From NCBI RefSeq assembly GCF_006861795.1, contig NZ_VDGH01000014.1, positions 55,177-119,176 on the forward strand: 64,000 nt of DNA. The letters run 5' to 3'. Shown here in pieces: positions 37,406 through 46,944 of this stretch. Origin of the DNA: Psychrobacillus lasiicapitis (GTDB lineage: Bacteria > Bacillota > Bacilli > Bacillales_A > Planococcaceae). Made by a program: the position numbers and the translations under genes. The first letter of the stretch is position 1. Each line of letters begins with the position of its first letter. The notes under the pieces are model-generated. The model was not told the DNA's origin, searched no databases, and worked only from the letters and a program-made list of their open reading frames with translations.

Positions 37406-38093
37406 ATATGCGGAAGCCAATGAAATGATTGTATTGATCTAAAAATTGATGATGTTTATCCCATAGATCATAAAATTTGGTTTGAATGCTATTGGATTGA
37501 TTGATATCATCAAGTTCACTCGGTGATAGTGTGGAGGGCACTTCTAACATTTCAATTTTAGTAAATCCAGCTTGCTGTAATCTGGATATCCACTGATCCT
37601 CCGTTAAAATATCTTGTATTCCATATAAATTTCGCACTTCTTTTTGTAATGCTTCTGGTAAGTTTTGTTCAGCAGTCATCTCAATGATAATCAGCCTGCC
37701 GGTATGTTTTAAGACTCGGGCTAGTTCATTTAATGTTTTCGATATATTAGTAAAGACGATTACTGACTCAGCAATGGCAACATCAAAAGAATCATCTGCA
37801 AAATTTAAATTTTCAGCATCACCCTCTATCAACTGGATAGGGGGATTATTATTTTTCAGTCGTTCTTCCGCTTTTTCAATCATAATGGGATGATTATCAA
37901 TCGCTGTCACTTGGCAGTGAAACCTTTCCGCTAAAAATGCTGCAGTTTGCCCCGTTCCACATCCTACATCTAGTACAGCATCCGTTGGTTGTATATTTTC
38001 GGCTTGCAATATAGTTTTAGTTAAAGCAAATCCTCCAGGATGTGCTCCTCCGATACCAAAATAAGCTAATAAATCTAAATAGTCGTTAGTAAT
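37383..38093 (-). CDS. Class I SAM-dependent methyltransferase, apparent ATT start
   Basis: 236 aa if read from ATT at 38093. SAM motif I is VLDVGCGTGQT, the acidic end of strand 2 is AIDNHP, and the post-I segment is DVAIAESVIVF. Upstream of the first standard codon (TTG at 38009) the frame stays open and encodes TNDYLDLLAYFGIGGAHPGG, which looks like the genuine start of this family. An in-frame TAA lies before the Shine-Dalgarno site, and no ATG, GTG or TTG exists between them. AAAAGGAGGG is 7 nt before ATT. A shorter protein from TTG would lack the conserved N terminus. Confidence 0.8.
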   Translation of the reverse strand: MTNDYLDLLAYFGIGGAHPGGFALTKTILQAENIQPTDAVLDVGCGTGQTAAFLAERFHCQVTAIDNHPIMIEKAEERLKNNNPPIQLIEGDAENLNFADDSFDVAIAESVIVFTNISKTLNELARVLKHTGRLIIIEMTAEQNLPEALQKEVRNLYGIQDILTEDQWISRLQQAGFTKIEMLEVPSTLSPSELDDINQSNSIQTKFYDLWDKHHQFLDQYNHFIGFRIFKCHLSS

Positions 38094-38236
38094 TGGATTT
38101 CCCTCCTTTTAGTACTACACATATAGTATGCTTGTCACTCTAGTTAGAACTGGATGAGTAAAGATGACGGAATTTTGTAACTATATGATTGGAGAGAACG
38201 TACTAATAATAGAATGCATTGGAACGGGGAGATCAC

Positions 38237-38917
38237 ATGAAAAAAATAGGCTTGTTTCTTCTTTGTATTATGTTATTAGTAGCATGTGGTTCACAGACAA
38301 TTATTGAGTGGGTTGACTTTGTAAAAATAAATGGGAAGCAATATGATGCAGTCTATACTGCCGTGATTTCCGATTCTGTAAACATAGGAGAAAAAGTTGG
38401 TGAAGTTAAGTTTAGAGTGGCAGATAATGTTTCTAATCCAAGTTACCGAATTAAAGAGGGGGATGCAGCATATTGGGAGAAAGGAACTGAGATATACAGT
38501 GTGAAAGATAGAGAGCGCTTAATTGCCATTCCAGATGCGTCTGAAATAAATGGCTATCGTATATACAAAACGGATGAGAATAATCTTAACTACCATTACA
38601 AAGATATTGCACTTGAAACTATCAATAAAGTGGAAATATACGAGGGGGATTATGAACAGCAACTCGCTCATACAATCGTGAATGAACAAGAAGTAGCAGA
38701 AATAATAGCAATTCTTAATGATGGGGAAACCAACCCTTCTTTTAATCCAAACACCGCTTATGGTGATCCTACCAGATTCCAAGTAGTTCTCTATAGCGAG
38801 GAACCGATTGCATATAATTTCTCTATATATTTCGACGGCAATGTTTGGTTTTGGCATCCTTGGGATACTTCTATTATCTCGGATGAAATAGAGGGCTATA
38901 TTAAAAATAATGAATGA
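38237..38917 (+). CDS. Lipoprotein of unknown function
   Basis: 226 aa with a typical signal peptide and lipobox LLVAC (Cys at about residue 16). The mature part is mixed alpha/beta without a domain I recognise; it contains KINGKQYDAVYTAV near the start and ends in a region with YNFSIYFDGNVWFWHPWD. The ATG at 38237 follows GGGGAG by 7 nt. It is divergent from the methyltransferase gene and followed by a weak hairpin. Confidence 0.75.
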   Translation: MKKIGLFLLCIMLLVACGSQTIIEWVDFVKINGKQYDAVYTAVISDSVNIGEKVGEVKFRVADNVSNPSYRIKEGDAAYWEKGTEIYSVKDRERLIAIPDASEINGYRIYKTDENNLNYHYKDIALETINKVEIYEGDYEQQLAHTIVNEQEVAEIIAILNDGETNPSFNPNTAYGDPTRFQVVLYSEEPIAYNFSIYFDGNVWFWHPWDTSIISDEIEGYIKNNE

Positions 38918-38932
38918 CATAGTAGACATCCT

Positions 38933-38962
38933 CTTTAAAAGAAATGCAGGGTGTCTTTTATA
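38933..38962 (+). terminator. Weak terminator after the lipoprotein gene
   Basis: AGACATCCT pairs with AGGGTGTCT (7 of 9 plus wobble), followed by TTTT. Confidence 0.6.
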
Positions 38963-39032
38963 TGATAGGAATAAAGGATTTTATTAAGTTATTAGAGAAT
39001 GTCATGTAAGTATATAAAGGAGGAAAATTAGT

Positions 39033-39389
39033 TTGAGCAAGCATTTTTTAAACATATCCATTATTTTATTGAGCATATCTATTTTTTTCTTAGCTATTCA
39101 GTTTGGCAATAGTGATTCAATGGAAGCAAATGAATCAGTGCAAATGGTGGATAATTCAGCTAAGGGGTTACTAACAGTAGAAGAAGCTGCATTTTATTTG
39201 AATTTAAACGAAGAAAGATTAGTGGCTATGATTCAGCAACAAGATAGTAGTAGAGAAGTACTTTCCAGTTTTGACACGTATGAATATATTCCCTATATTC
39301 AAATCGGTGAAGACAAATATTTTAATAAGGAACAAATCGACGAATGGATACGTTATAACACAACGATTTGGAAGGAAGTTGGATTTTAA
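39033..39389 (+). CDS. Membrane-anchored excisionase-like (HTH_17) protein
   Basis: 118 aa. An N-terminal hydrophobic anchor (about 6-25) is followed by a short linker and a domain that reads as a MerR/excisionase-type winged helix: LLTVEEAAFYLNLNEERLVAMI, then YIQIGEDKYFNKEQIDEWI. Such HTH_17 domains normally occur in cytoplasmic DNA-binding proteins; the anchor would predict an outward-facing domain if it acts as a signal anchor. TTG start with AAAGGAGG 8 nt before it. The acetyltransferase gene begins 2 nt after its stop. Confidence 0.7.
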   Translation: MSKHFLNISIILLSISIFFLAIQFGNSDSMEANESVQMVDNSAKGLLTVEEAAFYLNLNEERLVAMIQQQDSSREVLSSFDTYEYIPYIQIGEDKYFNKEQIDEWIRYNTTIWKEVGF

Positions 39390-39390
39390 G

Positions 39391-39933
39391 ATGAGTAGCA
39401 TTCTAGTAAGCAGTAATGTATTATTGCGTGAAATGGATGAGAAGGATTGGCTGGACGTTCATAAATATGCTTCCAATGAAGAGGTATGCAAATATCAACC
39501 ATGGGGCCCAAACAGTGAAGAAGAATCAAAGAATTTTGTAAGTGAAGTACTTGCGGATGCCAAAAGAGGAGAGCGGACACGGTTTGTTTTTTCAATTGTT
39601 GAAAAGGAAAAAGGAAAGATGATTGGAGCAGGGGAGTTTAATATACGAGATAGTCGAAATAAGACTGGTGAGATTGGGTACATCGTAAATCCTAATTATT
39701 GGGGAAGAGGAATTGCAACCGAGGTGGCAAAACTTTTAATCAATTTTGGTTTTGAGAAATGTAACCTTCATCGGATTTTTGCAACCTGTGACCCTAGGAA
39801 TATAGCTTCATCGAAGGTACTAGAAAAAATAGGGATGATTCAAGAAGGCAGAATGCGTGAAGATTTACTTTTAAAAGATGGATGGAGGGATTCATTTTTA
39901 TATGGCATTTTACATCACGAATGGAAAAAATGA
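39391..39933 (+). CDS. GNAT-family acetyltransferase (RimJ/RimL-like)
   Basis: 180 aa. The GNAT core has GEIGYIVNPNYWGRGIATEVA (the GRGIATE acetyl-CoA loop) and NIASSKVLEKIGM, and ends with the aromatic WRDSFLYGIL. The ATG at 39391 directly follows the preceding gene; a longer frame that begins inside that gene is an artefact. Substrate unknown. The final codons precede a GAGGAG site for the next gene. Confidence 0.83.
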   Translation: MSSILVSSNVLLREMDEKDWLDVHKYASNEEVCKYQPWGPNSEEESKNFVSEVLADAKRGERTRFVFSIVEKEKGKMIGAGEFNIRDSRNKTGEIGYIVNPNYWGRGIATEVAKLLINFGFEKCNLHRIFATCDPRNIASSKVLEKIGMIQEGRMREDLLLKDGWRDSFLYGILHHEWKK

Positions 39934-39958
39934 TTTCCAAAAGAGGAGACAAAATATA

Positions 39959-40528
39959 ATGGACTATGTTTACCATATGGTTCCTAACAAAATGATTGAT
40001 GATAAGCTGTTGTCATTGAATAGTTTAAGAGAAAAAAATGAGGAGCTTTATAAGGAGTACGCAAAAAAGTATAATGATCATCCAGATCGAGTGAAACTGT
40101 TGGAACGCAGAGTGCCTAAACTAGATTGTTTTTGGAATGATGTTATTTTCTTTTTGCCGATTCATCCGCATCATGTATATCGTGCATTAAAATCAGTCGG
40201 TGTAAATGTGAAGACCAATTTGTTGTTCTACAAAATTTCTGCTAAAAGTCTTATAAGCAATAAAAACGCAGTGTACTGGTATCGAAAAGAAAACGATAAA
40301 GGTCCTTCGAGAGAGATAGACAGCGAGGATATTGAACTTATTCATATGGAAAGCTTCGAGGAATTAACACATATTCCTGGAGACACCCAAACCTATTTTG
40401 AACAGGAACATAAAAGTGGAAATAAGTTTGGCATGTTTGTATACATCCCCCATATTTTGAGCTTAGGGGAAGTGAGTGTAGAAAATGCGGAAACTATAAA
40501 TTGGAGCAAAGAAATGGGAGAGAATTAA
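39959..40528 (+). CDS. Conserved hypothetical protein
   Basis: 189 aa, soluble, no signal peptide or known domain visible. It starts MDYVYHMVPNKMI and has a conserved-looking middle (DCFWNDVIFFLPIHPHHVYRAL) suggesting a compact enzyme-like or binding fold. I recall similar Bacillus group-specific proteins, but with no assigned role. GAGGAG lies 10 nt before the ATG, and the gene follows the acetyltransferase by 25 nt, so they are probably co-transcribed. Confidence 0.68.
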   Translation: MDYVYHMVPNKMIDDKLLSLNSLREKNEELYKEYAKKYNDHPDRVKLLERRVPKLDCFWNDVIFFLPIHPHHVYRALKSVGVNVKTNLLFYKISAKSLISNKNAVYWYRKENDKGPSREIDSEDIELIHMESFEELTHIPGDTQTYFEQEHKSGNKFGMFVYIPHILSLGEVSVENAETINWSKEMGEN

Positions 40529-40557
40529 TCAATTACGCCGAGGCGTAATTGATTTTT
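40527..40557 (+). terminator. Terminator after the hypothetical gene
   Basis: AATCAATTACGCC and its perfect 13-nt complement with a very tight loop, then TTTT. Confidence 0.88.
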
Positions 40558-40668
40558 CAAAGGGATCTTTAATCATTACATCTTTCTATTTAAAGGCATA
40601 TAGTAGGTTATTGCAGAGTTTATTATTAGAAAGGAAGGTATTGAAAAACTTATTTATGTTCAAGTAAA

Positions 40669-41118
40669 CTATCTCTCTAATTCAATAAAATAATGATCCT
40701 TTCGGTAAGACATAGCCTCCATAGTAGCGATCAAGTTATCTACATGATAAACCTCAATTCGATAGAAGCCTGTGCGGAAATTTCGTTTAACTTCTGTTGC
40801 ACGGGCTACTAAAGTGTCCCCGGGTTTAGCTGATTCCATAAATTGAATCGTTGTATTCACTCCTAGTGAAGTCTTTCCAAAAGCATTGCAAGCTACTGAA
40901 AAAGCATAGTCTGCTAAAGCATAAATAATGGCACCGTGCACAGTACCATATGCATTCACCATATGACTTTGTACTTCTAATTTTGCTTCCGCAAAATCAG
41001 CTTTGAATTGGGTTAGCTGTATGCCTAAAGAAAGTGCATAAGGATCATTTTGTACTTTTTGCAAAATTGCTTCGTAATGTGTTTCGTGAATTTCTAATTC
41101 ATTTATTCTTTGTTTCAT
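40669..41118 (-). CDS. PaaI-family hot-dog thioesterase
   Basis: 149 aa. The hot-dog segment MVNAYGTVHGAIIYALADYAF (about residues 52-72) holds the conserved HG and acidic residue, followed by LGVNTTIQFMESAKPGDTL. It hydrolyses acyl- or aryl-CoA esters of unknown identity. The ATG at 41118 follows AGGGGATAGGA; longer frames into azlD lack such a site. It lies downstream of azlCD on the same strand and may share their transcript. Confidence 0.83.
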   Translation of the reverse strand: MKQRINELEIHETHYEAILQKVQNDPYALSLGIQLTQFKADFAEAKLEVQSHMVNAYGTVHGAIIYALADYAFSVACNAFGKTSLGVNTTIQFMESAKPGDTLVARATEVKRNFRTGFYRIEVYHVDNLIATMEAMSYRKDHYFIELER

Positions 41119-41146
41119 TTTTCCTATCCCCTTTGTTTGAATGAAT

Positions 41147-41473
41147 TTAAAAAATAAATTGAACAAGTAACATATAAACAATTGTCCCTGCAGCTATGGA
41201 TAACAACATATTTCGCTTCCAAAGATGTAGTCCAGTCACAACTGCCACTGCAAACAATTCAGGAATACCATGAGAGCCAGTGAGAAGGGTGACATCTTTT
41301 AAACAATAGATGACTAACAGACCAATAACTGCTAAAGGCAACACACTTCCGAGATATTGAACATACGAAGGTGTGGTTTTACCTGTAGAAAATAGTAGAA
41401 AGGGAATAAAACGAGTGAGCACAGTTCCCAACACTACCATCGCGATCGTGATAATTTGTAGACTTAAGCTCAT
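41147..41473 (-). CDS. azlD: Branched-chain amino acid exporter subunit AzlD
   Basis: 108-aa protein with four hydrophobic helices and the RFIPFLLF segment near residue 22 typical of AzlD/AbrB. Partner of AzlC in a two-component branched-chain amino acid exporter. Starts with ATGA overlap to azlC. Confidence 0.88.
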   Translation of the reverse strand: MSLSLQIITIAMVVLGTVLTRFIPFLLFSTGKTTPSYVQYLGSVLPLAVIGLLVIYCLKDVTLLTGSHGIPELFAVAVVTGLHLWKRNMLLSIAAGTIVYMLLVQFIF

Positions 41474-42180
41474 ACGGTAATCTCCTTCTGTTCGGAAACT
41501 TTTCTTATAATGGTTACGCTCGCTAAAATAGCCATCATGGCTGGGATAATGAACCCACTACCACCAAAAATGACAAGACTAATAATAGATGCAGTCAGAC
41601 CGATAAGTGCAACCAAATGTTTTTTCTCTTTACGCCATTGTTCAATAAAGATGACGATAAATAGCGCAGTCATGACAAATTCAAGCCCCTCTGTATTAAA
41701 GTGGATCAGCGAGCCAAATAGACCACCAAGTGCGGAGCCAAGCACCCAATAGCTATGGTTCAACAACGTCACAAAGGTCATAAACCATCCCTTATCCACC
41801 TCTTTTGGGATATTAGCAGAATAATTGATAGAAAAAGATTCATCACACATGCCGAAAATAAGATAAGCTTTCTTTCTCCCCGTCCCTTTGTACTTCTCCA
41901 ACATGGAAATCCCATAAAATAAATGACGTGCATTTACGGTTAATGTGAGTAACAGTGCATTTAATGGGTTAAAGGACATCAATAATAAATTTGCTGCCAG
42001 AAATTCCATGGAACCTGCAAAAATGAGGAGACTCATTAAAATCGGATAAATTGCGTTAAACCCTAAGGATTGCATATACATTCCATATGCAATACCTAAA
42101 AAGACAAATCCTGCGAAAATTGGGATGGTATGTGGGAAAGCGGCGCGAAGAGCATTCCATATTATTTCTCTTTTGGTCAT
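41470..42180 (-). CDS. azlC: Branched-chain amino acid exporter subunit AzlC
   Basis: 236 aa with about five to seven membrane helices. The family core includes the N-terminal [31 protein letters not shown] and [17 protein letters not shown]. The ATG at 42180 has GAGGAAGTG in front and gives a standard AzlC start; an ATG further upstream is not supported. With AzlD it exports leucine, isoleucine or valine analogues. It is divergent from a MocR-type regulator, which probably controls it. Confidence 0.9.
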   Translation of the reverse strand: MTKREIIWNALRAAFPHTIPIFAGFVFLGIAYGMYMQSLGFNAIYPILMSLLIFAGSMEFLAANLLLMSFNPLNALLLTLTVNARHLFYGISMLEKYKGTGRKKAYLIFGMCDESFSINYSANIPKEVDKGWFMTFVTLLNHSYWVLGSALGGLFGSLIHFNTEGLEFVMTALFIVIFIEQWRKEKKHLVALIGLTASIISLVIFGGSGFIIPAMMAILASVTIIRKVSEQKEITV

Positions 42181-42249
42181 TTGTTTCACTTCCTCATAAG
42201 TTACATTAACCTCAATATAGCATTGAAAATGCATACAAAAAACAATTTA

Positions 42250-42292
42250 ATTGTATGGATTACAATTAAATTCATACAATTCGGTGTATAAT
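42250..42292. promoter_or_regulatory. Divergent azlC-mocR regulatory region
   Basis: ATTGTA-TGGAT-TACAAT (42250-42266) is an inverted repeat. ATTGTAT at 42250 is also mirrored by ATACAAT at 42274-42280. TATAAT at 42287-42292 is a probable -10 element for the regulator gene. The repeated half-sites suit a dimeric MocR operator. No good -35 is visible. Confidence 0.5.
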
Positions 42293-42322
42293 TGGATAGA
42301 AAATGAGGAAAGAGGTGTTACC

Positions 42323-43711
42323 ATGCCTGTCAATTCGTTCGATCATTACCCGATGTCCTGGAAGCCTGAAAAAGCTCTTTTAACAAGGCCATATTATCAA
42401 TCAATAGCTGCGTTACTGGAACAAGATATTGTGAATGGCTTTTTAGCGTCAGGAACAAAATTGCCTCCTCAAAGAGAATTAGCTGATTTTCTTGACTTGA
42501 ATTTTACGACTATTACACGTGCCTATAAACTTTGTGAAAGAAGAGGATTAATCTATGCAACTACAGGTAGTGGAACCTTTGTGGCACCAAATGCAGCTCG
42601 TTCCATTACTATTTCAACAGAAAGTTCGAGAAATATGTTGGACCTTGCTTTCGTCGCTTCCTTTGAGCAAACAAATGAACTAGTAGAAGAGACACTTCAA
42701 AAAGTAGTGAATAAAAACTATGTAACCAGGCTACTTAATTACAACGATCCAACGGGTATTCCTCACCAAAAAACTGCTGGACTTAACTGGATGAAGTCAT
42801 TCGGTATACAAGCGGAGCAGGAGCGTATGGCGATCGTATCAGGGGCTCAAAACGCTTTAGCGATTGCTTTAACTGCTCTATTTGAGCCCGGTCAGCGTAT
42901 AGCAACGGATTTATATACTTATTCTAACTTTATCGAATTAGCAAAATTACTACATATACAACTTGTACCAATTGATGGAGATACGTCTGGGATGCTACCA
43001 GATGAACTAGAAAAGCATTGTGCGCAAATGAAAATTCATGGGATTTTCTTAATGCCTTCGTGCTCTAATCCAACTACTATTATGATGTCAGATCGAAGAA
43101 AACAAGAATTGGCAGAGGTCATTCGTAAATATCAGTTAATCTTAATAGAGGATGATATTCATGCCTTTTTAACTGCAGGGATAATAGAAGACTACAAGCA
43201 GCCGATGTTTAACTTATTGCCAGAGCAAACGATATATATTTGTGGAACCTCTAAGTCAATTTGTTCTGGTCTGCGTGTAGCTTATATGGTGTATAGCGAC
43301 GCTTTTCATCATAAAATTCTACAGTCCATCTATACAATAAATGTAAAAACCTCTTCTTTTGATGCAGAAGTAATTACTGAATTGATACTGTCTGGAGTAG
43401 CATCTAAAATTGCTAATCAAAAGAAACAATTAGCGCAAATGGCGAATGTTATTTATACAAATTATTTTCCGCAAAAAAGGGAAGGGGAACATCCACTTAG
43501 TTTTTATCGTTGGCTACCGATACAAACAAATTTAAACTCTTCACAAATGGAAATGGATTTGAAAAATATGGGGATAAGCGTCTTTCATTCCAATCGATTT
43601 ATGAGTGGACGTTCAACAAAGGATCATTATTTACGCATAGCGCTTTCTTCTACGAATACATTAGATGAGTTACAAATGGGATTAGATACACTTAAACAGT
43701 ATCTTGGTTAG
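42323..43711 (+). CDS. MocR/PdxR-type regulator (GntR domain fused to aminotransferase fold)
   Basis: 462 aa. The N-terminal GntR winged helix (about 20-90, with GTKLPPQRELADFLDLNFTTITRAYKLCERRGL) is fused to a fold-type I aminotransferase domain with PLP Lys in GTSKSICSGLRVAYM. MocR proteins sense PLP or amino compounds. The ATG at 42323 has AGAGGTG in front. Its divergent position suggests control of azlCD, which fits sensing of an amino acid. Confidence 0.86.
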   Translation: MPVNSFDHYPMSWKPEKALLTRPYYQSIAALLEQDIVNGFLASGTKLPPQRELADFLDLNFTTITRAYKLCERRGLIYATTGSGTFVAPNAARSITISTESSRNMLDLAFVASFEQTNELVEETLQKVVNKNYVTRLLNYNDPTGIPHQKTAGLNWMKSFGIQAEQERMAIVSGAQNALAIALTALFEPGQRIATDLYTYSNFIELAKLLHIQLVPIDGDTSGMLPDELEKHCAQMKIHGIFLMPSCSNPTTIMMSDRRKQELAEVIRKYQLILIEDDIHAFLTAGIIEDYKQPMFNLLPEQTIYICGTSKSICSGLRVAYMVYSDAFHHKILQSIYTINVKTSSFDAEVITELILSGVASKIANQKKQLAQMANVIYTNYFPQKREGEHPLSFYRWLPIQTNLNSSQMEMDLKNMGISVFHSNRFMSGRSTKDHYLRIALSSTNTLDELQMGLDTLKQYLG

Positions 43712-43782
43712 GACAAGTAGGTAGGGATCAATATTCTAAAAAATACAGTTATTCAAGCAGAATAAAAAGGGAGACAAAAGCA

Positions 43783-44436
43783 ATGTTACAATCAATCATT
43801 TTTGATATGGATGGTACGCTATTTCAAACAGATAAAATTCTAGAATTATCGTTAGAAGATACTTTTAACCATTTGAGGTCATTAGATAAATGGGATTCAG
43901 TAACGCCTATTGATAAATATCGTGAAATAATGGGTGTACCATTACCGAAAGTATGGGAAGCTTTGTTGCCTAATCATTCTGATGAAGTAAGAGAGCAAGT
44001 GGATGCTTATTTTCTGAAGAGATTAATTGAAAATATAAGAAGTGGAAAAGGTGCTTTATATCCTAATGTAAAGAAAGTTTTCAGTTATTTAAAAGAGAAT
44101 AATTATTCCATCTACATAGCAAGTAACGGTTTAACGGAATACTTAAAAGCAATTGTGCATTATTATAATTTGGATAATTGGGTTACGGAGACATTTAGTA
44201 TTCAACAAATACAGACACTCGATAAAGGTGATTTAGTTAAAACAATTATCGAAAAATATGATATTAAAAAAGCAGCGGTAGTTGGAGATCGTCTATCTGA
44301 TATCAATGCGGCGAAAAATAATGAGTTAATTGCAATTGGCTGTAACTTTGATTTTGCACAAGAAGATGAACTAACACAGGCTGATTTTGTAATAGATGAC
44401 TTAATTGACTTGAAAATAATATTGCAGAAAATATAA
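43783..44436 (+). CDS. HAD-superfamily phosphatase
   Basis: 217 aa. Motif I FDMDGTLF (Asp9 and Asp11), a helical cap domain (about 16-90), motif II in YIASNG, a Lys about residue 151 (LDKGDLV), and motif III VVGDRLSDINAAK. Similar to phosphoglycolate phosphatase-like beta-PGM enzymes; substrate unknown. A GGGAG site lies about 10 nt before the ATG. It follows the MocR gene by 71 nt. Confidence 0.85.
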   Translation: MLQSIIFDMDGTLFQTDKILELSLEDTFNHLRSLDKWDSVTPIDKYREIMGVPLPKVWEALLPNHSDEVREQVDAYFLKRLIENIRSGKGALYPNVKKVFSYLKENNYSIYIASNGLTEYLKAIVHYYNLDNWVTETFSIQQIQTLDKGDLVKTIIEKYDIKKAAVVGDRLSDINAAKNNELIAIGCNFDFAQEDELTQADFVIDDLIDLKIILQKI

Positions 44437-44830
44437 AAACTGATTGAACTAATATGGGGAGTCATTGTACCAATGGCTCTCCAAAAATTTTGAACTAGAT
44501 TTATATACTCCAACTTTTCTAGAGTCTTCTGTCCTTAATTCACCCCCTTTTATTGCTTTTAATTCGTGCTCATCAGCTTTTACAACTCAATATTCCGCTA
44601 CTCATTCATAATTACAAATGAACAGGAAATAATACTGAAGATTCGACTAATTTAAACTTTTCTATCGACGAAAAAACTTGTTGAATAATTATGCGTAAGG
44701 GTCTATATTGTATACATGTAAAAAAACAAATAAGGAAATACAGATTTGCTAGTGCAAATATTAATAGATAGATTATGTGTGCTCTTTATTATCAACTAGA
44801 ACAACTTATGGAAAAGTGAAGGTGAACAGT
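44437..44830. other. Intergenic region between the HAD and aminotransferase genes
   Basis: 394 nt with no gene. A weak hairpin near 44456-44490 (GGAG-CATTG paired with CAATG-CTC) may be the HAD gene terminator. The promoter at 44682-44710 lies in the second half. The rest (44500-44680) is AT-rich with nothing recognised. Confidence 0.55.
44682..44710 (+). promoter_or_regulatory. Putative promoter of the aminotransferase operon
   Basis: TTGAAT (44682-44687), 17-nt spacer, TATATT (44705-44710), 120 nt before the probable start codon. Confidence 0.55.
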
Positions 44831-46135
44831 TTGAGTAACTGGTTAGAATTATATGATCATATGGGAGATTATTTAGCACCAAGTATGGCAAAGGATCATC
44901 CAAATATACCAATTGTGAAAGAAGAAGGCTGTTATTACTATGGTGCAGACGGTAAAACGTATTTAGATTTTACGTCTGGGATTGCGGTAGCTAATACAGG
45001 GCATCGTCATCCGAAAGTAGTACAAAGTATTAAGGATGCGGCGGATCAGCTTGTTCATGGCCCGTCTGGCGTTATTATGTACGAATCTATTTTACAACTA
45101 TCTAAAAATCTAGGCGATGTTCTACCAGGAAATTTAGATTGTTTTTTCTTTGCAAATAGTGGAACCGAAGCAATTGAAGGAGCATTAAAACTTGCGAAAT
45201 TCGTAACAGAACGTCCGTATGTTGTATCCTTTACTGGTTGTTTTCATGGTCGTTCTCTAGGGGCTTTAGGTGTGACAACATCTAAAAGTAAATATCGTAA
45301 GTTTTTACAGCCATCGCATCTGTCTTATCAAATTCCGTATGCAGACGTAAAAGGTTGGCCAGCTGGAATAGATCCTGAAGTTTACTGTGTAGAACAGCTA
45401 GAAAAAGATTTTTCACGTCTATTTAAACATCAAGTGACACCAGAAGAAGTGGCTTGCGTCATTTTAGAGCCAGTGCTTGGAGAAGGTGGATATATTATTC
45501 CTCCAAAGGCATGGATAAAGAAAATTCGAGAAATTTGTGATGAGCATGGCATTTTATTAATTTTCGATGAAGTACAAACAGGCTTCGGTCGTACTGGTGA
45601 ATGGTTTGCAGCACAATACTTTGGCGTAACTCCAGACATTATGGCAATTGCAAAAGGTATTGCATCTGGTCTTCCATTAAGCGCAACAGTAGCTTCAAAA
45701 GAATTGATGAAAAAATGGCCGCTCGGTATGCATGGGACTACATTCGGTGGAAATCCAATTGCATGTTCAGTAGCTTTAACGACTTTAGAAATACTTCACG
45801 AGGAAAATCTTGTGGAAAACTCCAAAGTGGTAGGGGCATACGCGACGGAGCAGTTAATAAAACTTCAAGCGAAATATCCAATTATTAGTGATGTTCGCTC
45901 AGTAGGTTTAATGATCGGAATTGAAATTTCAAATCCAGAAACTGGCAAGGTTGATGGACAAGCTGTTATGGAAATTCTGGACTATGCATTAGAAGAAGGC
46001 GTACTCTTTTACTTATGTGGAAATGAAGGGGAAGTTATTCGAATGATTCCACCTCTAACAATAACAAAAGAACAAATAGACGACGGTTTAGGAATGCTAG
46101 AAAAAGCACTTGATCGCTATATGGAAGGGAAATAA
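44831..46135 (+). CDS. Class III aminotransferase (GabT-like)
   Basis: 434-aa PLP enzyme of the 4-aminobutyrate/acetylornithine group. PLP Lys275 is in [11 protein letters not shown], the [19 protein letters not shown] phosphate loop lies near residue 110-128, and [15 protein letters not shown] carries the acidic residue that contacts the pyridine nitrogen. The TTG at 44831 with AAGGTG 6 nt before it is preferred over farther upstream codons. It is followed after 4 nt by a solute-binding protein of an amino acid importer, suggesting that the imported compound is its amino donor. Confidence 0.85.
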   Translation: MSNWLELYDHMGDYLAPSMAKDHPNIPIVKEEGCYYYGADGKTYLDFTSGIAVANTGHRHPKVVQSIKDAADQLVHGPSGVIMYESILQLSKNLGDVLPGNLDCFFFANSGTEAIEGALKLAKFVTERPYVVSFTGCFHGRSLGALGVTTSKSKYRKFLQPSHLSYQIPYADVKGWPAGIDPEVYCVEQLEKDFSRLFKHQVTPEEVACVILEPVLGEGGYIIPPKAWIKKIREICDEHGILLIFDEVQTGFGRTGEWFAAQYFGVTPDIMAIAKGIASGLPLSATVASKELMKKWPLGMHGTTFGGNPIACSVALTTLEILHEENLVENSKVVGAYATEQLIKLQAKYPIISDVRSVGLMIGIEISNPETGKVDGQAVMEILDYALEEGVLFYLCGNEGEVIRMIPPLTITKEQIDDGLGMLEKALDRYMEGK

Positions 46136-46139
46136 TCCA

Positions 46140-46940
46140 ATGAAAAATAAATTATTTATGCTTATGCTAGTACTAATAATCGCTGTATTAGCAGCTTGTG
46201 GCACAAAATCAGACAATGAAAAATCATCCGGTAGTGAAGGAACTTCAACAGAGGACAAAGAAGTATTAGTAATGGGTACATCTGCAGACTATCCACCATT
46301 CGAATTTGTAGACACAGCAAAAGGCGAAGAAATTATTGGTTTTGATATTGACCTTGCCAATTTAATCGCAGAAAAATTAGATTTTGAAGTTAAGGTAGAA
46401 AACATTGATTTCAATGGTTTAATCCCAGCAATACAAGCAGGAAAAGTTGACTTCGTTTTAGCAGGTATGAGTCCAAACCCAGAACGTGACAAAGTTGTAG
46501 ACTTCTCAGAGCCATACAATGAAACACAACAAATGGTTGTTACGAAAAAAGATAGTGGCATTAAAACTGTAGAGGATTTAGCAGGTAAAACAGTAGGTGC
46601 CCAAGTTTCTTCTATTCAAGAAGATCTTGCAAAGGAAGTGGCAAAAACGGTTGATTTAAAAGTGGAAAGCCGTAATTTAATCCCGGAAGTAGTACAAGAA
46701 TTAATGACAAAACGCTTTGATGCAGCAATTATCGAAGATATCGTAGCTGAAAACTATGTAAAGCGCAATCCAGATTTAACTTATTTCCCAGTTGTCGTGG
46801 ACGATATAGATTATAAAGCAGCAGTATTCCCAGAAGGAAGCGAGCTAAAAGCGAAATTCGACCAAGCGATTAAAGAATTAATCGATAGCGGAAAAATTGA
46901 GGAATTAAGACAGAAATGGTTTGTCGTAGAAGCAGAGTAA
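46140..46940 (+). CDS. Amino acid ABC transporter substrate-binding lipoprotein
   Basis: 266 aa. Signal peptide with lipobox VLAAC, a low-complexity linker rich in Ser, Glu and Thr, then a family 3 solute-binding domain: GTSADYPPFEF, IIGFDIDLANLIAEKL, DFVLAGMSPNPERDKVVDFSEPY, and a second lobe with the AAIIEDIVAENY segment. It binds a polar amino acid outside the membrane. The exact ligand is not resolvable. The ATG at 46140 begins 5 nt after the aminotransferase stop. Confidence 0.9.
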   Translation: MKNKLFMLMLVLIIAVLAACGTKSDNEKSSGSEGTSTEDKEVLVMGTSADYPPFEFVDTAKGEEIIGFDIDLANLIAEKLDFEVKVENIDFNGLIPAIQAGKVDFVLAGMSPNPERDKVVDFSEPYNETQQMVVTKKDSGIKTVEDLAGKTVGAQVSSIQEDLAKEVAKTVDLKVESRNLIPEVVQELMTKRFDAAIIEDIVAENYVKRNPDLTYFPVVVDDIDYKAAVFPEGSELKAKFDQAIKELIDSGKIEELRQKWFVVEAE

Positions 46941-46944
46941 GTCT

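Noticed and set aside
37383..38009. Shorter methyltransferase starting at TTG 38009
   Set aside because: It has no ribosome binding site and drops a conserved-looking N terminus that is preceded by an ideal site.
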